DNA of 64,000 nt from Isoetes taiwanensis (lineage: Eukaryota; Streptophyta; Lycopodiopsida; Isoetales; Isoetaceae): the NCBI GenBank assembly GCA_021234155.1, contig JAJEKV010000001.1, positions 31,944,177-32,008,176 of the forward strand. Direction: 5' to 3'. Shown in pieces: positions 11,086 to 21,902 of the stretch (its first letter is position 1; every line of letters begins with the position of its first letter). The notes beneath the pieces were generated by a model, which did not search any database, was not told where the DNA came from, and was given only the letters and a program-made list of their open reading frames with translations. The position numbers and the translations under genes were made by a program.

Positions 11086-12174
11086 GATGCCTCCGCACTG
11101 CTCAATGATCTTCTGTCTAAGAAAAATAAAGAGAATGAATGAGTAACATACTTGTCGCATTTTAATCTTATTGATCTTGCATGTAGGAGCTCTTATCCAT
11201 ACTGTCATTTGATTTAAATCATCAAAATTGGCGCGATTGACTTTTCCCATATTCATGATTTGTAAATACTGTACGTGGAATATCCCGATACGTGTGGATG
11301 CAGGTTTTGTTGCACCTTTCTTATACCCAGACTTAGAATGGGACTTTCGCTTGCCGTTGGTCAAGAGCATAAATGTAAGTGGGCACAAGTATGGCCTAGT
11401 ATATGCAGGTATTGGATGGGTGGTATGGAGGGGGAAGGAGGAACTTTCTGAAGAGCTCATCTTCCATATCAATTATTTGGGTGTTGATCATCCAACATTT
11501 ACACTCAACTTCTTCAAAGGTCTAATGGAATCTGATAGCACATTCTTATCCTAAATTTTTGGGGATCTCATTTTTCCTTGTTGCAGGGGCTAGTCAAATT
11601 ATTGCTCAATACTACCAACTGATTAGGCTTGGTTTTGAGGTAAATAATCTTTTTGCAGTCTAATATATCTGGAATTAATAATTTCTGTGAGCAAGTAATT
11701 AGGGGTGAATAAATTTGCAATTCTATGCTTCTATTTGATGTGTATATTTAAATTTCTTTGTTGTCTTACCAGGGGTACAAAGCCGTGATGGAAACTTGCC
11801 AAGCAAATGCCAAGAATTTGGCAGATGGAATCAGACAGACAGGCCGTTTTGATCTGCTTTCCAAAGAAGTGGGTATTCCAGTGGTTTCATTTTCATTAAA
11901 GGATAGAACCAAGTTTAACGAATACGACATAGCTGATCATCTACGGCGTTATGGATGGATAGTGCCATCTTACACGATGGCAGCAGATGCTGAAGATGTT
12001 CACTTATTGAGGGTAGTTATCAGAGAAGATTTCAGCAGAAATTTGGCTGGCAGGTTGATCAATGACATTGGAAAGGTTCTTAAATACCTTGATTTAAGGC
12101 ACCCTCCAAAGACAACTCCAAAGACTCCTAGTGCCCATGTGGTGTATCATGTGTGTAAAGTAATTGATGCTTGA
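11086..12174 (+). pseudogene. GAD: Glutamate decarboxylase, 3' part with introns
   Basis: Four matching blocks are visible: LLNDLLSKKNKEN (11098-11136); [11 protein letters not shown] through the PLP-lysine region [18 protein letters not shown] to FFK (about 11276-11519); SQIIAQYYQLIRLGFE (11587-11639); and GYKAVMETC to a stop (11773-12174). The last two introns have proper GT/AG borders (11520-11586, 11640-11772) and matching phase. GAD turns glutamate into GABA. Three residues (ASG) of the invariant VDAASGGF are missing, the N-terminal half is absent, and the C-terminal extension has no Trp/Lys calmodulin-binding pattern. It is a truncated genomic copy, probably non-functional; it retains introns, so it is not a processed retrocopy. 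Confidence 0.9.
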
Positions 12175-12586
12175 CGGGGTGCTTGAAATTAACAAATTGG
12201 CCTTGGGCTTTAGTGTTGTTTTGTTGGTGGTTGAATGAACAAATGGTCTTGAGTAAGGACGATAGTTTGTGCCTAAGTTATAAGAAACAAAGTAATTCAT
12301 GCATGTAATTAGCTTGGTTTGGGAATTCCTTCTAACTCCCAAGGGATTTTTGGTTTGGGGACTTCTACACTTAATGACCATTTTCAACCTAGAGCTTCTT
12401 ACAATGGAACATAATGCAATTTTCTTGAAAATAAAAAATCAACGAGATTGCACATTCGAAAATGTTTAGCTTCTGTCCTCCTCCCTCTTTAAATCTTTAA
12501 AGACTTCTTGCTTGTAGTAGTATGCATAAATAGGTGAATTGCATCTAAACACGATGAATCGGTGAATTGCATCTTTATGGTTTTTT
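12175..12586. other. Downstream region of the GAD fragment
   Basis: AT-rich with no supported gene. It may hold the old 3' UTR. Confidence 0.4.
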
Positions 12587-12745
12587 GGGTGTTCCCTAAG
12601 GGGGAAAACCTCTGGTCATGTGGGGTTTGTGGTATATTCTAAGTATCTGCCAATATATACCCAGAATATGCCATAAACTGCTCCAAACCTACTATCTTGT
12701 GTAAACTGGGGGTCGCCCCCGTTGCTGGCCAGCAACTCTGAAACC
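12587..12745 (+). repeat. Transposon-end repeat, member 2
   Basis: Shares with 7713-7880 the order GGG-TT-CCC-TAAGG, TATATACCCAGAATATGCC, CTGCTCCAAACC and GTAAACTGG. It forms the left end of Harbinger copy 2. Confidence 0.6.
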
Positions 12746-13803
12746 CGGTAACGGAAATAGTGTCCATAGGTTTCGAGGCATTATCTCTGCTGCTGGCGTC
12801 TGAGATTAGGATAGGATATTAGCGGAATTTACAAATCTCTACCAACTATTACAGTGCAGACCTCATCTATTATTTGTCTGAGATGGTCAATCCAATTGTT
12901 GAGCAAGAAGGGGGATGCGATGCCACAGAGACATGAATTCAAGGTTCTATTCACAAGAACACTAAACTGATCAGTTACATATAAAATTTGATCGAGGTGC
13001 ACTTGTGGACGGGCTAGTACATGAATGTAGCGGAACTACAAACTGATTATAAGAACATGGTAGGGGTCTATTTTAATTTAAATATAGATCGTAAAAACAT
13101 GATTTCATGGTTAGATTTAGGCCACCTCACCTTCAAGAAACTGGAGGGCAACCCTCTGTGCGCAGGATCTTGTTTCTGTTGTCCATTTTCTTTTTGTAAC
13201 AGGCTTTTGTTATATATAAAATGGCATGCATGCCATTTTTTTTCTGATGTGATTGCTCGGGATCTGACAAATGAAAAACATTATGTCCATCTATTCATGC
13301 AGATTACCTATGCTCATTGGAATGCGTGCATTTTTTTTTTGTTTTATATTGTGAAGTCATTTGACTCACTTAGATTGTAACAGGCTGCTCTGATGCTGAA
13401 CTATTTTGAACAGGGCAGCATATGCCCATAAACTTGGTTTATCCTACTTGTACCTGTACTCTTGATTTCTTATAGGCTTCTTTGTTCTTTAATGTGAAGT
13501 CATTTGACTCACAATGTCTGTAACAGGCTGCTCAGTATTTTTAATGAAATGTTTTGAGCTCTACACTATATGTTGGAAATTAAGCTCTAAACTTATGCGT
13601 AAAACATATTTATTTTTTCACCATTCTGTAAAAATGCAGGACAAAGAATTAAAGAGGTCAAATCGAATTTTGTCTACAAAATTCAGAGGATCACATGTCC
13701 ATCCAGATTCTCAAATAACACGTGCCTCATTTGATCACCTTGTTTTTTCAAGGACCTGTTCATGGCTTCTGTTTCATAGTAATATATTGGTGGAGGATCG
13801 TCT

Positions 13804-15042
13804 TCAATTGGCAGCATGTTCCAGCCCTTGTCTTCTATTATACAAAAGTTCCAAAGAACAGAACATGCATGTATGATCTTGGAGGCTTTGGCAATATGTA
13901 CGGGGCAAGTGTTTCAGAATTTTGAATTTTTCTTTGACAATGCCAAATCCATTTTCTACACACACTCTGCCCCTACAAATCCTTTTGTTAAACTTACCAT
14001 AAGCACCCTGATTTTGAGGAAAGACTTTAAGGAGAAAGGGCCTGCTAGAATAAGCTGAATCACCTAATAGTAGTGGTGGAATAGTTACCTGAACCTCTTG
14101 GTCAGTAGGCTGCCCCTTCTTCAGTTTTCTGCCACTCAGAGTCACCATTGGTTCTTGCAAAATTTGTTTGGAAGCAATTTTATTATAGATGGAGCTCTTC
14201 TTGAACTGGTTGGAATCATGGACTGAACCTGTTCTTGTTACACAAACATTTATAAACAATCTGCTATGTGTCACAATTCCTTGCATGAGACATGAGTGCC
14301 TCTTATGTCTGCTGTAATAGTCATCTCCATTATCCTTTTTTTTTTGTTTCCTCCATAAGAAGATGTGGGAACCATCAACTGCACCATATATATTGGGCAA
14401 CCCAGTTGCATCATGGAATTCCTTAATACACTGAGTTAATCTTGCTCCTGTAGGCATAGCAACAAACCGTTTGTACAGCATTGCCTTCGAGGCCAATACA
14501 AGAGTGACTTTCTTGGTATATTTTTGCACTGTTGCTTTTCCAACATAAAACCTCTGTCCCACATGTAAGGGCATATCCCTGTGTGCTAGAAAATACAGAA
14601 CCATAGCAACTGCTTTCCTTGGATCAACAGGGGGCCTTACTTTAATCCCGGGCCTGACGAGATAAGGCACAATTAAACCTACCAGTCTCTCAAATGTGGC
14701 CCTTTTCATCCTGTAAAATTGGTGCCACATATCGTCTTCAAAGGATGGCAGACAATTCCAAGCATGGTTATCGATATTATCCCACTGTGTTCTTTGCCTT
14801 GGAGCAATCCAAAATCTTCTTGGTGGTCTTCTAACCCTACTGGAACCCGATACCATTAAAGCTGCAGATGCGCAAAAAAGCAAACCATTGTTATCTTCTA
14901 AAACTTCATCATCGAATAGGGTCATTGGGTCTTCGAGCTCGTTGAGCGCAAGTAGCTGCTGCAAACAGTATCTCTGGAATGCAAATCCGAGTGTCAAAGC
15001 CCGAAAAAGCATGGCAATCATGCCAAGAATGACCGGATCCAT
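13804..15042 (-). CDS. Harbinger (DDE_Tnp_4, HARBI1-like) transposase
   Basis: A 412-residue open frame from ATG 15040-15042. An HTH-like segment (VGQRFYVGKATVQKYTKK) precedes the catalytic core: first Asp in AVDGSHIFLW, second Asp in LLGDSAYSSRPF, Glu in RVCVENGFGIV. Length is close to typical HARBI1 proteins. Compared with copy 1 it has one extra G near 13902, which replaces the last roughly 70 residues with a short foreign tail, so activity is doubtful although all three catalytic residues remain. PIF/Harbinger elements normally also encode a Myb-like partner; none is seen inside this element. Confidence 0.92.
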   Translation of the reverse strand: MDPVILGMIAMLFRALTLGFAFQRYCLQQLLALNELEDPMTLFDDEVLEDNNGLLFCASAALMVSGSSRVRRPPRRFWIAPRQRTQWDNIDNHAWNCLPSFEDDMWHQFYRMKRATFERLVGLIVPYLVRPGIKVRPPVDPRKAVAMVLYFLAHRDMPLHVGQRFYVGKATVQKYTKKVTLVLASKAMLYKRFVAMPTGARLTQCIKEFHDATGLPNIYGAVDGSHIFLWRKQKKKDNGDDYYSRHKRHSCLMQGIVTHSRLFINVCVTRTGSVHDSNQFKKSSIYNKIASKQILQEPMVTLSGRKLKKGQPTDQEVQVTIPPLLLGDSAYSSRPFLLKVFPQNQGAYGKFNKRICRGRVCVENGFGIVKEKFKILKHLPRTYCQSLQDHTCMFCSLELLYNRRQGLEHAAN

Positions 15043-15737
15043 GGTTTAGCGGCCGGAATTGAAAGCGTAGAGAGGCAAAACTAGAAATGAAATATCCCAC
15101 ATAGGCTACCGAACCAAGGAAAAACAGACTTGAATATCCCACAACGGTCGAATTATCCCACAAAGAACTCGTCGGCCGGAATAGATGCAGGATCGAAAAT
15201 CCGGCAAACAGCAAAAATTGTGCCCATAACTGAGGCTGTTAAGCTTCGAGAGACAATTGTCTCTCCTCTCCTCCCAAAAAAATACGTACATTTAGGGGAG
15301 GAGCCTTATGTGACGAGAGATGGGTTTTTTTAAAAGCATGTGGCCGACCTCAGAGAGCCAATTCAAATAAACTTTAAGACTTTACTGGTCCTACAACAAC
15401 AGGTTTAAGCTGTCTACAAGGCATATTCGGCATGTACCAAAATATGCACATCCATTGATAGTAGCGAGAGATTGCGTTTTACATGGCATGTATTAAAATA
15501 TGCACATCCACCGATAGTAGCGAGGGATTGCCCTTTATGGGCAACCCAAAAATGTCATAAGAGATGGACATGAACACCATTCTATAAATATTTCAAAATC
15601 CAAAATACTAACAATCAGAACAAACAAAATGACTAAATAAATTCAATAACAACAAACCATCAAATAAAAGGGTACAACAACCTCACAACCAACTTATCCA
15701 AAGAAGTAAAATTTTACAACTAGAAATTTTACAACAA

Positions 15738-15850
15738 GTAAGTATATGCTAGAATATACCTAGGATATGCTGGTGACTGCTTCAAACCCTTTGTTGCTGG
15801 CAGTTTCGTGCATTCTGGGTCGTGGATGATCCAACCGGGTAACTGGCAGG
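15738..15850 (+). repeat. Transposon-end repeat, member 3
   Basis: Contains TATATGCTAGAATATACC, GGATATGCTGGTGACTGC, TTCAAACCCT and an AACCGGGTAACTGG block in the same order as members at 7713 and 12587, but without the GGGTTGCCC start. Confidence 0.55.
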
Positions 15851-15984
15851 GAAGACGAAAAGCTCCAATCTGATGCTGGGCCTTGTGCTTCATGCTAAGT
15901 CCTCTGAAATATTGCTAGCTAGTGAGTCCGTCTAGGAGGTCTGACACTTCCAACCAGGAGCTACCTTTACAGATATTCCAAGGG

Positions 15985-16301
15985 GTATATTTTTGATGCA
16001 AGAGTTGCATTAGGATTTTGCAAATGGGCAGAGACACAAAGGGGTTATAAGCATAATGTAAAGGTATATAATTGTCTTCTTGTTATGTTGATGCCAAAAT
16101 CTTTGTATGCGGATGTGCAATATTTACAGGAAAATGTTGATGTCTGGTTGTTCTCCAAATTGCTATACCGCAGAGATTTTGGTGAGATACCTTTGTAAAG
16201 AAGGTAAAGCAAATGAGGCATATCACTTCCTTAATGAGAAAATGAAAGAGGGATACGATCCTGTTGTGGTTGTGTACAACATTTTGATTGATGGATTGTA
16301 G
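15985..16301 (+). pseudogene. P-class PPR gene fragment
   Basis: One frame gives ARVALGFCKWAETQRGYKHN, a typical N-terminal P-class PPR context, and after a frameshift another gives CSPNCYTAEILVRYLCKEGK and DPVVVVYNILIDGL. The remnant ends at the TAG 16299-16301. It is too short and broken to work. P-class proteins stabilise or process organellar RNA. Confidence 0.7.
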
Positions 16302-16390
16302 CAGAACTAGCGCCATCTCAAAGATCTGTTATACTGGTTGAAGAAGCTAAGAATAAACTGATATTAGATCACCATGACCTGCCTCATACT

Positions 16391-17095
16391 GTGCTTGATA
16401 GGACTGCATATGGTACTCTCTTGCAGCATTTTGGGAGATCAAGGGCATTTTCTGGAGGCAAAATATTACATGTTGAAGTAATGAAAACTAGACATAAAGA
16501 AGATATGTTTTTTGAAAATTTTCTTATTCAAATGTATGGTAGAGTTGGAGATCTGGATCAGACGAGCTTAATTTTCGATAATTTGCCTAGACGAAACATA
16601 GTTTCATAGACTTTCTTGATACATGCATTTGTTTATTGTGGTTGCCATGAAGTGGTGTGGCAAGTCTACCAGAAAATGCAGCTAGATCACATTCAACCAA
16701 TTAGGCTTACGTTTCATAAAATTCTAGGAGCATGCATTTCCAGCAACTTTACAAAATGGTAAGTTAGTACATGTCAGCGTGGTGAAACATGCATTTGAGT
16801 TGAATGTTGTTTTAGGAACCTCTCTGCTTATAATGTATGGCAGATGTGGAGGCCTACAAGATGCAGAGAGCATGTTTGACAAGTTGCTTCAACGCGATTT
16901 CGTTTTTTGGAATGCCATGATTGCAACATATATAAATTATGATTATAACCGTGAGGCACCTAAGTTATTTGAGATGATGTGCTTGAAATTCGTGGTACCT
17001 GCTAATATCACATTTTTCTTGGACTGCCATTATGACAGGATATGCCCAGAATGAGCTAGGTAGAGAGGCGATTGAGCTCTTTCAACAGCGAATGA
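16391..17095 (+). pseudogene. PLS-type PPR pseudogene
   Basis: Readable motifs are AYGTLLQHFGRSRAFSGGK, NFLIQMYGRVGDLDQ, NIVS(W to stop)T at 16607-16609 where TGG became TAG, SLLIMYGRCGGLQDAESMF, FWNAMIATYINYDYNREA and TGYAQNELGREAIELF. Frameshifts near 16755 and 17015 and stops break it. The 3' end has short tandem duplications of GAGCTAGGTAGAGAGGCGAT (17053-17140). Confidence 0.8.
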
Positions 17096-17099
17096 GCTA

Positions 17100-19200
17100 G
17101 GTAGAGAGGCGATCGCAAGGTAGAGAGGCGATTGAACTCTATCCACTAAGTTATGTGATGATGTTAGTTCAGGAGTAGAAAGCTGAACTGCCCTAAATTT
17201 GGATATTTACACCTGAACTTGGAGAATGCAGTTAATTATACAGACTCAGATGGAGCTTGCTAAGATGAAATTCGGACATATGGACAAGGATGGCTCAAGA
17301 AAAAGAAAATCCCCATAGGTATATTCTGAATCTGGTACTCAGTAGTTTTTCTTTTTTTCTTCATCGAAACTGCTTGTTTAGATCTGTCCATTGCACATAG
17401 CACTTAAATGTTTATCAGAATAACACAAGCCTTTAATCAGGAACTGTTTATGAGATTGTTACATAATATAACGTTCTAATTGTGGGATGAGATATTTTTT
17501 GCCCAACTGTGAAAACTAGCTATCAGAGGCCTTTTTAAATGATGCACCTTTACTGCAGCCAAGCCTATATATTAACTGCAAAAAATTTGCTAGGAGCCAA
17601 TTAGTCTTATATTGACTCCAATATATTCTGTGCTGCATTCTGATTTCTGTCATTTTAAATGAGATCACTAGAGGATGCATCATATTTCAAGAATTCTGAA
17701 CGAGAAGGATGCCAAAATTTGCTGAATTAAGAACCAAAAGGATGCCAAAATTTGCTGAACCTAATCTTTTATAGCATATTTTCAAAGCTAGCATCCTATA
17801 GTTGCTCATTGGCACCATAACGGAGATCGAAATGTTTGTCTGAGAAGCATGTGCCGTAAGCATGTACACAAGAATGTGCGTAATGGTGCCAAATCTCTGA
17901 TCGACATGTATGGAAGCTGTATTTGTAGGACAAAAACATATCCTAGGTGTGGTTTTAGTGAATGACTAGAGTGATTTCTGCTTACATTTACCACCTTGCC
18001 TATAGCGCAGTACTTAAACAATTAGAACTTTGTTGAAACACCTCCTATTCACACTCAACAGCAGAAGCACAAAAAACGGAAGATGTACCTCTAGAATCTA
18101 GAATGTTAGTAACCATTGTAGAGATTCCTGTTTCACTCTTCTGATTCATATCATGGGTAATCATATTGTAAGCTTTCAACATGAGAATGAGCTAATGCAG
18201 CCTGTAACTTTTTGTGGCTGCAGAGTTCAAGTGTTTTGGAGCTTCTCGGATCCTTATGTTGTATTTATCATTTTTATGCTTCTTCTCGTTTCATACAGCT
18301 GATGGAGATCTTTAGGATGCAGGCCTATAACTGCTTAAGACTCCAGGTATGAAGCACCCAAGTTTGCTTTTGTGTATCTGGGCGCTACCCTTTGTCACAA
18401 CTTCCTTTTAGCTCATTTCATTTTCTGTTATATTTGGGCATGCAGGCATCACAAAAGCAGTTTGCTTTGCAATGATGAACAGATCTTAGTTGGGTTGCCA
18501 AATTTTATTAGCTTCATGGAACCTACTTTCTTGAGCTATTTTAAATTATCTTTTTTACTTCCTCTTCTGCTTAGTAACACGCTGCCAAGTGTAAGTCCGA
18601 TGGTTGGGTTAGAATTCTATCTAAATGTGCTATGTCACTTTCAAATAGTTGCTTTGTTGTTTTTAGCAAAGAATTTAATATATCATTAAATTACTTGGTC
18701 AATTCTTTGTTTCTAAGTATAACACACATAGGCATGGCAAAGAAGCAGAATAAAAGCATTGCTTTTTCACAAGCCTGTAGCCATGATTTATTTGCAAAAT
18801 AATTGGATCAACAAAAATTGAACGATGTAGACAATAAAGCTGCTCTACATCTTGCATTTCGAGTCCGCAATCATTGGGTTTTACTTTCTCTTGCGAGGTT
18901 TGGAGTTAGGCTATGCGTCAATGCTTTATTCCTCTACAAAACTTACTCCTCAGATGTTTGAAGCCCTCTGTGACAAAAAAATCGATCAGATGTCTTCAAG
19001 GAGTTCTCTCATTTCTATGCTAACAAAACATGTATTTTTATTCTCTCCTCTATTACACTTGTCCTTATGCTTATACCATCCTTGTTCCATGTCGAGCAGC
19101 AAAGATCTCTTCGGGCCAATCATCATAAAGTCAAGTATCAAGTACTTTATTGCTTTGAAATAGCAATTTTGATTGATTGTAAAGACATGACTTTCAAGTA
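17100..19200. other. Mostly unassigned AT-rich sequence
   Basis: A possible PPR scrap reads KHVHKNVRNGAKSLIDMYGS near 17853-17915 (+). A short direct repeat AAGGATGCCAAAATTTGCTGAA occurs twice near 17703 and 17736. Nothing else is supported. Confidence 0.4.
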
Positions 19201-19254
19201 TGATTTAAGCCACTTCACCCTCCGGCCATGGAGGGCAACCCTCCGTGCGTAGCA

Positions 19255-19394
19255 TTTTTTTTTTTTTTTTTTTTTTTTGAAGGCATGGTTGGTGGGACTT
19301 GCACCCACCCACGTCTCCCACCCGATGGTAACCAGTGGGTTTTGAACCCTAGTGGGAATCACCCCAATCCAAGGCCACTAGACCACCACCGCGA
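19255..19394 (-). mobile_element. tRNA-derived SINE with poly(A) tail
   Basis: On minus it begins near ATCGCGGTGGTGGTCTAGTGG, holding a polymerase III A box (TGGTCTAGTGG, 19375-19385), then a B box (GGGTTCAAAACCC, 19337-19349) about 25 bases on, then a body and an A tail (the T run at 19255-19278). This order and spacing is that of a tRNA gene and of tRNA-derived SINEs. No certain target duplication was seen. The family name is unknown to me. Confidence 0.8.
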
Positions 19395-19485
19395 TAGGCA
19401 AAAACTTTCCAATGAAGTAATGCTCCCCCTTAGCTAGCTGTCAGCTAATGCTCCCTCTTAGCTAACTATTAGCCTTTTGTTACGA

Positions 19486-19534
19486 CCCGCAAGGCAGATG
19501 ATCGAGGACGATCAGTCTTGAGACGGGGAGGAAT
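19486..19534 (+). repeat. Internal-repeat unit outside the 5' LTR
   Basis: This unit (TTACGACCCGCAAGGCAGATG to GACGGGGAGGAAT) is the same as the last unit before the downstream LTR at 20918-20966, although it lies upstream of the upstream LTR. It suggests the remains of a tandem (LTR-internal-LTR-internal-LTR) arrangement or unequal recombination. Confidence 0.75.
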
Positions 19535-20093
19535 TGTTACGGCACAAGCTCGGGGGAGCGGCTCAGAGGATTTGCAGAGATGAACACAGAGGCAAAGGTG
19601 TTAGTCATCATTTTGAAATCTAGATATGTGGTGGAGTTAAAAGAAGAAGCTATTTTAATATAAAAGGCCATACCTGCTAAAAAAGGCTAAAGTCGCAGAG
19701 AGAGATCTATAAATAGAACCTCAACTTCAGTTGGACATATCTCGGCAACCAGAGGTCGGATTACGACGACCTTTACCTCTTGGAATCGGCTCGGAGTCTA
19801 GTTTTCGAATTGAGGTGGCACATTCCGTACTCTTCATCCGTATGAGGGAGTAATGGCCGAGAATGTGTCAGGGGGTCACAAATTACTGTGGCAGCGACTT
19901 CACAGTTTTGTAACCAAGTCTTTATGATCCACAGTTGATCCCAGAGAAGTTATTCAATTGAATAACAGAATTCTCAGTTTTGGGAAGAGCCACAAAGATC
20001 CTTTGCAGTGTTCGCAAATCTGAGTCCAGTTGGGTGGTAATTTTGTGCCAGAAGATCCTGTTCCCGGGTTTTAAGGAACGACGGTTCGTATCA
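19535..20093 (+). mobile_element. Upstream LTR of a small non-autonomous LTR element
   Basis: 559 bp beginning TGTTACGGCACAAGCTC and ending GGTTCGTATCA, followed by AG and the primer site TGGTATCAGAGC. It matches the downstream LTR at 20967-21693, which has an extra internal duplication and a few more bases near its end. Confidence 0.9.
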
Positions 20094-20095
20094 AG

Positions 20096-20107
20096 TGGTA
20101 TCAGAGC
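20096..20107 (+). other. tRNA-iMet primer-binding site
   Basis: TGGTATCAGAGC, two bases after the LTR end. Confidence 0.9.
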
Positions 20108-20966
20108 GTAAGTTGATCTTGTTAAATAATCCTGTGTTAGGCCTTTAACACGTTTCGAGATTTTGAATTAGCCAATTCAATGTTACCTAATGACTAGAAA
20201 GTTCTAGAGAGGTTAACCGGTTGGTTTAACAGACTCTCAGAGATGGAAGGAAGAAATTGTTGTTGTTCTTGATGCAGGGAAGTAAGAAAGGACAAGAGAC
20301 AAAAAGGATAAAGGATTGTCCTGAGTAGTTGGAGTCTAGAAAGAAGATATTGAGCAAGAAAAGCATGTTTTACAAATGATCAGGAAGATCCATTCTCAAG
20401 TTGACAAAGAGAAGGCAGAAGCCTAAGAGACAGCGGGCGAATTCAGATTGGTCATCTAAAAGATAAGTAAACTAAACAAGTTTGAGTGTGCCTGTAATTG
20501 CTACTTTGAGCATAATTAAGGAAGGAGTTTCTTTTTCAAATGAATGTTGCTCTAGAGTCTAGAAGGGAGCAATTGTGACTGCAGCACAGAAGCCAGACCC
20601 TTAGAATTGTCAGGCAGATGGTAAGTTTACCAGCCTAGAAGAAATCCTTCCAAAGCAGATAGTCAGGTGACTAGCTTAGAAAGAAAGGTGGTTATTCCAG
20701 CAAAGCGGATAGTCAGGTGACTAGCTTTGGGAAAAGATGGTTATTTCCGCAAGACAGATGATCGAGTACGATCATCTTGAGACGGAAAGGAAATAAAATT
20801 ATTTCCGCAAGACAGATGATCGAGGACGATCAGTCTTGAGACGGGAAGGAATTGTTACGACCCGCAAGGCAGATGATCGAGGACGACCAGTCTTGAGACG
20901 GGAAGGAATTGTTACGACCCGCAAGGCAGATGATCGAGGACGATCAGTCTTGAGACGGGGAGGAAT
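20108..20966 (+). mobile_element. Internal region without coding capacity
   Basis: No gag or pol is present. From about 20640 it turns into degenerate and then regular repeats: four units of about 58 bp (about 20740-20966) with core CAGATGATCGAGGACGATCAG and a purine-rich end (GAGACGGGAAGGAA). The last purine stretch GACGGGGAGGAAT abuts the downstream LTR and probably serves as polypurine tract. The element must rely on proteins from another element. Confidence 0.8.
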
Positions 20967-21693
20967 TGTTACGGCACAAGCTCAGGGGAGCGGCTCAGAG
21001 GATTTGCAGAGATGAACACAGGAGGCAAAGGTGTTAATCATCATTTTGAAATCTAGATATGTGGTGGAGTTAAAGGAAGAAGCTATTTTAATATAAAAGG
21101 CCATGCCTGCTAAAAAAGGCTAAAGTCGCAGAGAGAGATCTAAAAATAGAACCTCAACTTTAGTTGGACATATCTCGGCAACCAGATATGTGGTGGAGTT
21201 AAAGGAAGAAGCTATTTTAATATAAAAGGCCATGCCTGCTAAAAAAGGCTAAAGTCGCAGAGAGAGATCTAAAAATAGAACCTCAACTTCAGTTGGACAT
21301 ATCTCGGCAACCAGAGGTCGGATTACAGCGACCTTTATCTCTTTAGAACCGGCTCGGAGTCTAGTTTCTGAATTGAGGTGGCACATTTTGTAGTTCATCC
21401 GTATGAGGGAGTAATGGCCAAAAAGGTGACAGGGGGTCACAAATTACTGCGGCAGCGACTTCACAATTTTGTAACCAAGTCTTTATGATCCACAGTTGAT
21501 CCCAGAAAAGTTATTCAGTTGAATAACAGAATTCTCAGTTTTGGGAAGAGCCACAAAGATCCTTTGCAGTGTTCGCAAATCTGAGCCCGGTTGGGTGGTG
21601 AATTTGTGCCAGAAGATCCTGTTCCCGGGTTTTAAAGTCATTTTGATTAACCGTGTTTGACAGTTGTGCAGGCAGGAAAGACGGTTCGTATCA
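20967..21693 (+). mobile_element. Downstream LTR of the same element
   Basis: 727 bp, TGTTACGGCACAAGCTC to GGTTCGTATCA. It contains a direct duplication of roughly 128 bp (ATATGTGGTGGAGTTAAAGG at about 21056 and 21185) that the upstream LTR lacks, so the two LTRs have diverged since insertion or came from different copies. Confidence 0.9.
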
Positions 21694-21902
21694 CCTTTCC
21701 AACAAGTAATGTATCGAAAGGCTCCCCTTAAATATTAAAATGAATTCACACTTGCCAGTAATTGCTGTTACTGTCAAAGACCCTGCCAGAGATATAATGT
21801 CTCTAAAAATGCCCATCCAAAATGAATTTTCCCTTGCATTATGACACAAAATCGGCCTGTCATGCAGATTCGGCTTGTTACGGAGGCAACGTGAGAATAA
21901 AG

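Larger units (their letters stand above)
12587..15547 (-). mobile_element. PIF/Harbinger element, copy 2
   Basis: Left end GGGTGTTCCCTAAGGGGG and right end (inverted) GGGTTGCCCATAAAGGGC form imperfect terminal repeats; T-run and A-run flank them. A 13178-15351 core matches copy 1. The right subterminal part holds two copies of a roughly 45-bp unit (ATATGCACATCCA...GATAGTAGCGAG; near 15432-15475 and 15489-15532). No clear 3-bp target duplication could be assigned, so the exact boundaries are uncertain. Confidence 0.6.
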
